Assembly (NCBI GenBank): GCA_030550275.1
Contig: JAUQPR010000008.1
Location: 61,599-125,598 of the forward strand
Direction of reading: 5' to 3'
DNA length: 64,000 nucleotides
Source: Bacteroidota bacterium
GTDB taxonomy: Bacteria > Bacteroidota > Ignavibacteria > Kapaibacteriales > HRBIN21
Positions within the stretch are counted from its first letter, which is position 1. Every line of letters begins with the position of its first letter. Under the pieces are notes generated by a model that worked only from the letters and a program-made list of their open reading frames with translations, did no database searches and had not been told where the DNA came from. Below, piece after piece: positions 36,558 through 44,380 of the stretch. The translations under genes and the position numbers were made by a program.

Positions 36558-37457
36558 ATGGAGACCTGCGGCATCATCCTCGCCGGCGGCAGCGGAACAC
36601 GGCTGTACCCGATGACCGCCATCGTCAGCAAGCAGCTCCAGCCGATCTACGACAAGCCCATGGTCTACTACCCGCTGGCAACGCTCATGCTGGTGGGCAT
36701 TCGCGATATCCTGCTCATCTCCACGCCTCGGGACCTTCCACGCTTCCAGGAGCTGCTCGGTGATGGCAGCCAGTGGGGCATCGCCCTCTCGTACGCCATC
36801 CAGCCCGAACCTCGGGGGATTCCGGAAGCCTTCATCTACGGCGCGGAGTTCATCGGGCAGCGCCAGGTGTGCCTCATCCTCGGGGACAACCTCTTTTACG
36901 GCAAGCTGGACTTCCTGCGCACGGCGCTCCGCCACAACCCCGGCGGGACGATCTTCGGCTATCCCGTCCAGGACCCGCAGCGCTACGGTGTTGTCGAGCT
37001 CGACGCCAACGGACGCGTTGTGGACATCGTGGAAAAGCCCACCGCTCCCCGCTCGCCATACGCGATTCCGGGGCTGTATATCTACACTGCCGATGTGGTC
37101 GAGATTGCGCGCACGCTCCGCCCCAGTGCCCGTGGCGAGCTGGAGATCGTGGACGTCCACCGCGCGTATCTGTCACAAGGGCGGCTTCGGGTTGAACTCC
37201 TGGGGCGCGGTATCGCCTGGCTGGATACCGGCACTCCGGAGAGCCTCATCGAAGCCAGCATCTTCATCCACGCCATCGAGAAGCGGCAAGGGATGAAGAT
37301 CGCCTGTCCGGAGGAGATTGCACTCCACCAGGGCTACATCACCCTGGAGCAGTTCTACCGCCACGTACGCAGTCTTCCCGACAGCCCCTACAAGCAGTAC
37401 TGCTTGCGCGTGGGCGCGGAATTCGAGCTCGTGCAGGAAGCTCCTGCCAAGCGGTGA
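36558..37457 (+). CDS. rfbA: glucose-1-phosphate thymidylyltransferase
   Basis: A 299-residue nucleotidyltransferase making dTDP-glucose for surface deoxysugars such as rhamnose. Motifs: GIILAGGSGTRLYPMT, SKQLQPIYDKPMVYYPL, GDGSQWGIALSYAIQPEP, LILGDNLFYG, VEKPTAPRSPYAIPGLY and the metal Asp in AWLDTGTPESL. The rest of the dTDP-sugar pathway (rfbB-D) is not next to it. The ATG at 36558 follows the promoter element; the open frame upstream is not coding. One base separates its stop from the convergent RRM gene. Confidence 0.95.
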   Translation: METCGIILAGGSGTRLYPMTAIVSKQLQPIYDKPMVYYPLATLMLVGIRDILLISTPRDLPRFQELLGDGSQWGIALSYAIQPEPRGIPEAFIYGAEFIGQRQVCLILGDNLFYGKLDFLRTALRHNPGGTIFGYPVQDPQRYGVVELDANGRVVDIVEKPTAPRSPYAIPGLYIYTADVVEIARTLRPSARGELEIVDVHRAYLSQGRLRVELLGRGIAWLDTGTPESLIEASIFIHAIEKRQGMKIACPEEIALHQGYITLEQFYRHVRSLPDSPYKQYCLRVGAEFELVQEAPAKR

Positions 37458-37458
37458 A

Positions 37459-37749
37459 TTACCACCGGCGTCCACTCCGCGGGGGAGCACTCCGGCGCGG
37501 CTGCTCGCTGCGCTCCCGCGCGATGTTGACTACCAGTGTCCGCCCTTCGTACTGGCTCCCGTTGAGCGCCTCGATGGCGCGCTGTGCCTCCTCGGCATTG
37601 GGCATCTCCACGAAGCCGAAGCCACGCGAGCGCCCTGTGAAGCGGTCCGTCACCACCGTTGCCCGCTCCACCGTGCCGTACTCCTCAAACCAGGAGCGCA
37701 GTTGCTCACTGTCGACGGAGAAGGGCAGGTTTCCGACGTAGATGTTCAT
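37459..37749 (-). CDS. RRM-type RNA-binding protein
   Basis: A 96-residue protein that is a single RNA-recognition motif: RNP2 IYVGNLPF at the start, RNP1 RGFGFVEM, and a short Arg/Pro/Ser-rich tail (RRSAPPRSGRRW). Such small glycine-poor RRM proteins are common in Bacteroidota and cyanobacteria and often respond to cold. The start MNIYVG places RNP2 at residue 2. A -7 element lies 107 bases upstream, giving an unusually long leader of about 100 bases, which could carry regulatory structure. Confidence 0.92.
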   Translation of the reverse strand: MNIYVGNLPFSVDSEQLRSWFEEYGTVERATVVTDRFTGRSRGFGFVEMPNAEEAQRAIEALNGSQYEGRTLVVNIARERSEQPRRSAPPRSGRRW

Positions 37750-37856
37750 CACCGTTCCATCCTCTGCAGAGCCTCGTTCCCGCAGCCGTACGCCACCACT
37801 ACCATATGCAGGCTGCCATCGCCGCTGTCGGCTCTGCCTTCCACAGCAGGACGGCG

Positions 37857-37864
37857 CAAATATA
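37857..37864 (-). promoter_or_regulatory. -7 promoter element for RRM gene, with -33 TTG
   Basis: On the minus strand this is TATATTTG (context CCG-TATATTTG-CG). A TTG lies 17 bases upstream on the same strand, within the range reported for Bacteroidota sigma-A promoters. The ATG is 107 bases downstream. Confidence 0.65.
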
Positions 37865-37938
37865 CGGCAAAAACTCTCCGCCAACACCGCAGCGCAGCTC
37901 TGCTTCGTCCTATGCTGCAGAGCTTCCCTCTACAGTCG

Positions 37939-40449
37939 ATGGCGCGGTACGTCAACGTTGCGGTTCCACTCCCGGTGCACAAGCTCTTTACGTACCAGGT
38001 GCCGGAGGAGAGTCCGGGCAACCTCATCGGTGTCCGTGCCCTGGTGCCCTTTGGCAAGCGCGAGCTGACCGGCGTCATCGTTGAGGAGTTGGCGGCGCCG
38101 CCTCCGAGCTCGGTCAAACCCATCCTGGAGCTGCTCGACGAAGAGCCGCTGCTGCCGGAATCGCTCCTGCGCCTGACGCGCTGGGTGGCGGAGTACTACT
38201 TCTGCTCTTGGGGCGAAGCGCTCAAGGCAGCCCTCCCTCCGGGGATGGCACCACAGCAGGGCGCTGTTGCCGAGCTTGTACGCTCCCCCAGCGAGGCGGA
38301 ACTGGAAGCCCTCCGCCGCCGTGCCCCAAAGCGTGCCGCCATCCTCGAGCTGCTGCGTGAACACCGCGGGCGCCTGACGGTGCGCTTCCTGGTGCGCCAA
38401 CTCCGCTCGGAGAATCTCGCCCCCCAACTCCATGCCCTCGAACAGCAGGGCTACATCCGGCTCGTCTCCGAGGCTGCCTCCGCGGTGCGCCCACGCACCA
38501 TCCGAGCCGTCGAGCTTGCGCCGCTGCTGCGCTCGACCCCAGAGCTGCTGCAGACCGTGCTACAGGAGCTTCAGGAGCAATCACCCAAGCAGGCACGCCT
38601 GCTGAGCACGCTTGCCGAATACGTCCGGCAGCACAATGCCCCGATGCCGCTCAAGGAGCTGCTGCGCCAAAGCCAAGCAAGCTCGACGACGCTGCGCCAT
38701 CTGCTCCAGCGCGACTACCTCCGCGAAACCCTCCTCGAAGCCCCTCTCCGGCGCGAAGAGGAGAGCGAGCCCATCTTGGCAGAGCGCAACGAACTGGAAC
38801 TTCCGCTGACGGCGGAGCAGCAGCATGCCGTCCAGCGCATCGTGGAAGCGCTCCGCAGCGGACAGTTCAAGACCTTCCTGCTGCGTGGGGTCACCGGCAG
38901 CGGCAAAACCTTGGTCTACATGCACGCCATCGACTGGGCGCTGCGCCACGGCAAATCTGTGCTGATGCTTGTGCCGGAGATCTCGCTGACGCCGCAATTG
39001 CTAGACCGCTTCCGGCGCGCCTTCTCGCAGCAGCTTGCCGTCTTGCACAGCCGCATGAGCAGCGGCGAACGCTACAGCACTTGGCGCGCTATCCGCTGTG
39101 GGCAAGCCCGTGTGGTGCTCGGCGTGCGCTCGGCGGTCTTTGCTCCGCTGGCGCATTTGGGGCTCATCATCGTGGACGAAGAGCATGAGCCCTCCTACAA
39201 GCAACAGGACCCCGCTCCACGCTACCACGCGCGGGATTGCGCCGTCATGCGGGCAGCAATGGAGGGCGCCGTTGCCGTCCTGGGCTCGGCAACCCCATCG
39301 CTGGAGAGCCTCTTCAACGCGCAGACAGGCAAGTACCATCTGCTCGAGCTCACGCACCGCGCCGATGGGGCACAACTGCCCACCATCCACATTCTGGACC
39401 GACGGCAGCGCGACGGGCACCAGCGCCGAGGCAACTTCAGCGAGCCTCTGCTGGAGGCAATCACCGAACGGCTCCAGCGCTGCGAGGGCATCATCCTCTT
39501 CCACAACCGGCGCGGCTTTGCCCGATGGCTGGAATGCCCCGATTGCGGTCACATCCCCATGTGCCCCAACTGCAGCATCTCGCTGGTCTTCCACAAGGTC
39601 CCCAAGCAGCTGCGCTGCCACTACTGCGGGCATGCCGCCCCCGTTCCCGAAGAATGCCCCGTCTGCGGCGCACCACAGTTGCGCGAAATCGGCTCCGGCA
39701 CTCAACGCATCGAAGAGGAGCTCGAACGGCTGCTGCGCCCCTCCTTCCCGCAGCTCCGTATCGAGCGCATGGACACCGACAGCACTGCACGCAAGGGCGC
39801 GCACCGGCGCCTCCTGCACCGCTTCGCCAGCGGGCAGACCCACATCCTCGTCGGCACGCAGATGGTTGCCAAAGGGCTGGACCTACCGCACGTCACGCTG
39901 GTGGGCGTCCTCAACGCCGATTTGGAGCTGTTTCTGCCGGATTTCCGTGCCTCCGAACGTGCCTTCCAGTTGCTCACCCAAGTTGCCGGGCGCGCCGGGC
40001 GGCGCAGCAGTGCCCCAGGCGAGGTCTACATCCAGACAGCCCATCCGGAGCACCCAGCAATCCTGGCGGTGCAAACCGGCAACGCCGAGCTCTTCTACCA
40101 CGACGAGCTGCAGCACCGCAAGGAGGCTCTCTACCCGCCATTTGTGCGCTTTGTCGTGGTGGAGCTCTCCGGCGTGGACGAAGAGCGGGTCCACCAGCAT
40201 GCCCACTTCTTTGCCGGATGTGTGCCTGCGCATCCGGCGGTGCTCAAGATCGGTCCGGCGCTCCCTACGCCCGCCCGCGTGCGCAACCGCTACCGGCGCG
40301 TGGTGATCCTGAAGGGGCTCAAGCAGCAGGACCCCTCCGCTGCAGCCCTACGCCAGGTCCTGCGCCTTGCGTACGCCCGCTATGAGCGCAAGTACGCTAC
40401 CTCGAAGGTGCGCCTGACCGTTGACGTGGACGCCTACGGTCTCTTCTGA
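37939..40449 (+). CDS. priA: primosomal replication-restart helicase PriA
   Basis: An 836-residue PriA: N-terminal 3'-DNA-binding domain (ARYVNVAVPLPVHKLFTYQVP), winged helix, helicase core with Walker A GVTGSGKTLVYMHAI, DEEHEPSYKQQD and SATPSLESLF, the zinc-binding insert with paired Cys (CPDCGHIPMCPNC, CHYCGH, CPVCG), and motif V/VI MVAKGLDLPHVTLVG, QVAGRAGR. It reloads the replisome at stalled forks. The start at 37939 is preferred; an ATG at 37912 would add nine residues. uvrD follows with its own promoter 8 bases after the stop. Confidence 0.96.
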   Translation: MARYVNVAVPLPVHKLFTYQVPEESPGNLIGVRALVPFGKRELTGVIVEELAAPPPSSVKPILELLDEEPLLPESLLRLTRWVAEYYFCSWGEALKAALPPGMAPQQGAVAELVRSPSEAELEALRRRAPKRAAILELLREHRGRLTVRFLVRQLRSENLAPQLHALEQQGYIRLVSEAASAVRPRTIRAVELAPLLRSTPELLQTVLQELQEQSPKQARLLSTLAEYVRQHNAPMPLKELLRQSQASSTTLRHLLQRDYLRETLLEAPLRREEESEPILAERNELELPLTAEQQHAVQRIVEALRSGQFKTFLLRGVTGSGKTLVYMHAIDWALRHGKSVLMLVPEISLTPQLLDRFRRAFSQQLAVLHSRMSSGERYSTWRAIRCGQARVVLGVRSAVFAPLAHLGLIIVDEEHEPSYKQQDPAPRYHARDCAVMRAAMEGAVAVLGSATPSLESLFNAQTGKYHLLELTHRADGAQLPTIHILDRRQRDGHQRRGNFSEPLLEAITERLQRCEGIILFHNRRGFARWLECPDCGHIPMCPNCSISLVFHKVPKQLRCHYCGHAAPVPEECPVCGAPQLREIGSGTQRIEEELERLLRPSFPQLRIERMDTDSTARKGAHRRLLHRFASGQTHILVGTQMVAKGLDLPHVTLVGVLNADLELFLPDFRASERAFQLLTQVAGRAGRRSSAPGEVYIQTAHPEHPAILAVQTGNAELFYHDELQHRKEALYPPFVRFVVVELSGVDEERVHQHAHFFAGCVPAHPAVLKIGPALPTPARVRNRYRRVVILKGLKQQDPSAAALRQVLRLAYARYERKYATSKVRLTVDVDAYGLF

Positions 40450-40456
40450 GGCGCCG

Positions 40457-40464
40457 TATCTTTG
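40457..40464 (+). promoter_or_regulatory. -7 promoter element for uvrD operon
   Basis: TATCTTTG, exact TAnnTTTG, context GCCG-TATCTTTG-CA, seven bases after the priA stop and ending 27 bases before the uvrD ATG. An in-frame TTG (40462) lies inside it, which rules that codon out as the start. Confidence 0.65.
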
Positions 40465-40491
40465 CAGCGCGCACGGGTGTTCCCTTGGGGC

Positions 40492-42666
40492 ATGCCAGCA
40501 GTGGAAGAGCTGCTCTCCCAACTCAACCCTCAGCAACGCGAGGCGGTCACCTTCGGGGATGGTCCGCTGCTTATCATCGCCGGCGCCGGCAGCGGGAAAA
40601 CCCGCGTGCTGACCTACCGCATCGCTTACCTGCTGTGGCGTGGCGTCCGCGCCGAGCATGTGCTGGCGCTGACCTTTACGAACAAAGCCGCCGAGGAGAT
40701 GCGCGAGCGCCTCTTTGGGCTTGTTGAGCCGGAACGTGCCCGCCAACTCTGGATGGGCACCTTCCACAGCATCTTCGCCCGCATCCTGCGCCTGGAGGCT
40801 CCTCGGCTGGGCTACACGCCCGACTACACCATCTACGATACCGAAGACTCCACCGGGCTGCTGCGCACGCTGCTGCGCCAGATGGGCATTGGGAACCATG
40901 TGCTGGACCCGGCTGCCGCACGCCACCAGATCTCGCACCTGAAGAACCGCATGTGCTCCTGGCAGGAGTTCGCCGCCTCCGCCCGCACCCCACGGGAACG
41001 GATCCTTGCCGAACTCTACCGCGCGTACGAGGAGCAGCTCCGTGCCAACAACGCAATGGACTTCGACGACCTGCTGCTCAACACCATCCGCCTCTTCCAG
41101 GCGCATCCCGATGTGCTCGCCCGCTACCAGGAGCGCTTCCGCTACATCTTCGTTGACGAGTACCAGGACACCAACCGCGCCCAATACGTCGCGCTGCAAC
41201 TGCTGGCGGCACGGTACCGCAACCTCTGCGTCGTCGGCGATGATGCACAGAGCATCTACCGCTGGCGCGGCGCCGATATCCGCAACATCCTGGACTTCCA
41301 GCGCGACTACCCCGATGCAACGCTCATCCGACTGGAGCAGAACTACCGCTCAACACAGCGCATCCTTGCCGCCGCCGATGCTCTCATCCGGCACAATCAG
41401 CAGCAGATCCCCAAACGGCTCTGGACAGCCAATCCCGAAGGCGAGCTCATCCGACTGCTCATCTGCGCCGACGAGCGCGACGAAGCCGCTCAGGTGCTGC
41501 ACTATATCCAGCGCGAGCTGGACTCCGGCACCCCAGCCGGCGCGATTGCCGTTCTCTACCGCACCAACGCGCAATCGCAGCCGCTGGAGGAAGCCCTGCG
41601 CCGCGCCCGCATCCCGTACGTGCTGGTCGGGGGCATCTCCTTCTACCAGCGCAAGGAGATCAAGGACGCCCTGGCGTACCTGCGCCTACTACTCAACCCC
41701 GCTGACATGGTCAGCTGGCTGCGTGTCATCAACGAGCCTCCGCGCGGCATCGGTGCAGCAACGCTGGAGCAGCTTCGCCAGGCAATGCACCAGCACAATC
41801 TCAGCTTCCTGGAGGTGCTCGAACACGCCGATACACTGCTGACCGGCATCCGTCGCAGCGCACGGGAGAATCTCCAGGCGCTGGCAGCGCTCATCCGACG
41901 CTACCGGGAAGCCCTCCATAGCAGTGCCGTTCCGCTGGACCTGCTCGTGCTGGAGTATCTGGAAGCCACAGGCTTGCTGGCGCTGTACCGGCAGGACGAG
42001 CAGGAGCAGGAGCGCTACATGAACCTGGAGCGCCTCATCGCCACGCTCTCCGAGTACGTTCAGAGCTCGCCGGCGCCCAGCCTGCGGGAGTACCTGCAGC
42101 AGGTTGCCCTCATGAGCGAAAGCGAGCTGGTGCCCGACTCCGCCGATGCCGTCACGCTCATGACCCTTCACGCCGCCAAGGGGCTGGAGTTCTCCGTCGT
42201 CTTCATCACGGGGTTGGAGCAGGGGCTGCTTCCGCTGGCTCGGGCAACGGAATCGCGCGAAGAGCTCGAAGAGGAGCGTCGCCTGCTCTACGTCGGCATG
42301 ACCCGTGCCCGGGAGCGGCTCTACCTGAGCTATGCCCAGCACCGCTGGCGCTGGGGTGAATCCATCCTGTGCCGTCCATCGGACTTCCTCCAGGAGCTGC
42401 CTCCGGAGCTGCTCGAGCCCATCCCCTCACCCACAGCCGCTCCAGGGGTGCCCTTCCAGAGCGCTCTCCGTGCATCCGCGACCGAGGGCATGGAGGAGGA
42501 CGGACTCTACCCCGGTGCCCGCGTTCGCCATCCGGTCTTCGGAGTTGGCACAGTGGAAGCCCTCAGCGGAAGCGGCGAGAATCGCCGCGCCGTCGTTCGT
42601 TTCCCCCACGTTGGTCGGAAACTCCTACTGCTGCGCTATGCCCGGCTTCAACTCCTACATCGCTGA
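40492..42666 (+). CDS. uvrD: UvrD/PcrA-type SF1 DNA helicase
   Basis: A 724-residue 3'-5' helicase for nucleotide-excision and mismatch repair. Motifs: LNPQQREAVTF (Q motif), IAGAGSGKTRVLTYRIAYLL (Walker A), FTNKAAEEMRER, FVDEYQDTNRAQY, VVGDDAQSIYRWRGAD, LEQNYRST, VTLMTLHAAKGLEFSVVF and LLYVGMTRARERLYLSYA. The C-terminal Tudor-like domain (GARVRHPVFGVGTV, FPHVGRKLLLLRYA) is the PcrA/UvrD type. Start ATG at 40492. Its end overlaps the next gene by 29 bases. Confidence 0.96.
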   Translation: MPAVEELLSQLNPQQREAVTFGDGPLLIIAGAGSGKTRVLTYRIAYLLWRGVRAEHVLALTFTNKAAEEMRERLFGLVEPERARQLWMGTFHSIFARILRLEAPRLGYTPDYTIYDTEDSTGLLRTLLRQMGIGNHVLDPAAARHQISHLKNRMCSWQEFAASARTPRERILAELYRAYEEQLRANNAMDFDDLLLNTIRLFQAHPDVLARYQERFRYIFVDEYQDTNRAQYVALQLLAARYRNLCVVGDDAQSIYRWRGADIRNILDFQRDYPDATLIRLEQNYRSTQRILAAADALIRHNQQQIPKRLWTANPEGELIRLLICADERDEAAQVLHYIQRELDSGTPAGAIAVLYRTNAQSQPLEEALRRARIPYVLVGGISFYQRKEIKDALAYLRLLLNPADMVSWLRVINEPPRGIGAATLEQLRQAMHQHNLSFLEVLEHADTLLTGIRRSARENLQALAALIRRYREALHSSAVPLDLLVLEYLEATGLLALYRQDEQEQERYMNLERLIATLSEYVQSSPAPSLREYLQQVALMSESELVPDSADAVTLMTLHAAKGLEFSVVFITGLEQGLLPLARATESREELEEERRLLYVGMTRARERLYLSYAQHRWRWGESILCRPSDFLQELPPELLEPIPSPTAAPGVPFQSALRASATEGMEEDGLYPGARVRHPVFGVGTVEALSGSGENRRAVVRFPHVGRKLLLLRYARLQLLHR

Positions 42667-44380
42667 GCACGTGTGCCCCAGGCGCATTGCACGGCTGCGG
42701 AGCCTCGGCTTTGGAAGGGTTGGGGCGGCAGCGCTGGTTGCTCTTGCCCTCTGGGGTTGTGTGCGCGGCATCCCCGCCAGCCGCCACCAATGCCCAACAC
42801 CACCACCGCCGGAGTGCCGACCGCAGCCATGGCAAGGGCAGCCGCTGGATACCGCCCAGCGCACAGACCGCCCCTTCCCACGCATCCGCGCACTGCGGGG
42901 AGCCGCCTCGCCGGAGCTGGACGAGCTGGCGCTCTCTCTGCACTCGGAGCATCGGGGCTGGCTCACCTGCAGTGATGGTGCGCGCCAGTGGGTCGAAGAG
43001 AGCTCCTTGCCCGAACTCGATAGCCTCGTGCGCCAGCGCCCGCTGCGCTCTCCCTTTGCGGACTTCGGCATGCCCAGCGGGCAAGCAACGGAAGCCTTCG
43101 CTGCTGCCCGCAGTCCGGATGCTCCACCGTCGGAGGTCCGCCTGGTTCGCGTCCGCATCCGCGAAGCAGCACTGGAGGTACTCGAAGAGCTTGCACCCGA
43201 CACCCTCCCGGCGTGGGAGTCGCATCCGACGCTCTCCGCCGATGGAAGGGTGCTCTTCTTCGCTGCCGACTACCCCGATGGGCTCGGTGGTACGGACCTC
43301 TACTTCCGAGTCCGCCGCCCCGATGGCTCCTGGAGTCCAGCCATCAACTGCGGTCCGCCGCTGAACACCCCGTGCAACGAGCTCACCCCTGCACTCAGCC
43401 GTGACGGGCGCTGGCTGCTGTTCGCCTCCAACGGGCATGAATCGCTCGGCGGCTACGACCTCTTCGCCGTGGAGGTGCATCCGGCGTTCTGGGAATGGGT
43501 ACGTGCGGGCATGCCCACGTTGCCCTCCGATACCCGTCTGCTGCAGCCCTGGTTTGGGCAACCGCAGAATCTGGGCGCACCCATCAACACCGCTGCCGAT
43601 GAGCTGGCTCCCTTTGCGCCGGGGCGACCGGACTCCCTGCTGTACTGGAGCTCGAACCGAGCCGGCAGCTTCGACGTGTACGTGCTCTACCGGGTCGAAC
43701 CGTTTGCAACGCCGCTGGAGCCAGCACCGACCATCGAGCTGCACGGAACCGTCCGGCAGCGGGAGACCCAACGTCCGCTCGCCTCTGCCGAAGTACGCGC
43801 CCATCGCGTCGGAGAGCCTACACCGGTGGCGCGGACATTCACCGACACCAGCGGCACCTATCGCCTTCGAGTTCCCGCCCAGACCGAGCTTGAGCTCATC
43901 GCCCAAGCCGGCGAGGTCTTCTTCGAGATACAGCGCCTCCGCACCGGCACGCGCGATACCCTCCTCCCACTGGAGGTTCCGGCGCGGCTCTTCCTGCGGC
44001 TGAACTTCCCCACAGACCGCTACGACCAGCCCTACCCCTTTGTGCTCGACAGCAACGGCAACGAGACCCCGCTGCGCTGGGAGCAGATGTTGGACCTTCT
44101 GGCAGAGAACCTGCTGCGCTACCGCGACCGCATCCGCGCGGTCGTCTTGGTCGGGCACACCGATGATGTTGCCTCCGAGGAGTACAATCTCTGGCTGGGG
44201 AGGAAGCGAGTGGAGTTTGTGGTCGAAGAGCTTCGCCGGCGCGGTGTACCGGCGGAGCTGTTGCAGGCAGAGTCTGCAGGGGAATCGCAGCTCCTGCCGC
44301 GTCGCCCTGGCGAGCCGCTGGAGCAATGGCGCAGACGCTGCCGTCGCGTGGAACTCAGCAAGGTGCTGCAGGCGCCATGA
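42638..44380 (+). CDS. PorE-like lipoprotein: PD40 propeller, CRD and OmpA domain
   Basis: A 580-residue protein. A signal peptide ends in lipobox LALWGC (Cys41). PD40/WD40-like blades cover about 194-360 (SHPTLSADGRVLFFAADY, NELTPALSRDGRWLLFASNG, ADELAPFAPGR). A carboxypeptidase-regulatory-like domain follows (IELHGTVRQRETQRPLASAEV), then an OmpA C-terminal peptidoglycan-binding domain (VVLVGHTDDVASEEYNLWLG and RKRVEFVVEELRRRG). This order matches PorE of the type IX secretion system, minus the N-terminal TPR domain of PorE. Start ATG at 42638 overlaps uvrD; a GTG at 42671 is an alternative. Coupled to PBP1A by ATGA. T9SS function is inferred. Confidence 0.78.
   Translation: MPGFNSYIAEHVCPRRIARLRSLGFGRVGAAALVALALWGCVRGIPASRHQCPTPPPPECRPQPWQGQPLDTAQRTDRPFPRIRALRGAASPELDELALSLHSEHRGWLTCSDGARQWVEESSLPELDSLVRQRPLRSPFADFGMPSGQATEAFAAARSPDAPPSEVRLVRVRIREAALEVLEELAPDTLPAWESHPTLSADGRVLFFAADYPDGLGGTDLYFRVRRPDGSWSPAINCGPPLNTPCNELTPALSRDGRWLLFASNGHESLGGYDLFAVEVHPAFWEWVRAGMPTLPSDTRLLQPWFGQPQNLGAPINTAADELAPFAPGRPDSLLYWSSNRAGSFDVYVLYRVEPFATPLEPAPTIELHGTVRQRETQRPLASAEVRAHRVGEPTPVARTFTDTSGTYRLRVPAQTELELIAQAGEVFFEIQRLRTGTRDTLLPLEVPARLFLRLNFPTDRYDQPYPFVLDSNGNETPLRWEQMLDLLAENLLRYRDRIRAVVLVGHTDDVASEEYNLWLGRKRVEFVVEELRRRGVPAELLQAESAGESQLLPRRPGEPLEQWRRRCRRVELSKVLQAP

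Noticed and set aside
40462..40494. TTG start ten codons upstream for uvrD
   Set aside because: The codon lies inside the -7 promoter element, so it would not be in the transcript.
42563..44326. Open frame of 587 codons on the minus strand
   Set aside because: Antisense to the PorE-like gene, which has a lipobox and OmpA motifs; the antisense translation looks random.
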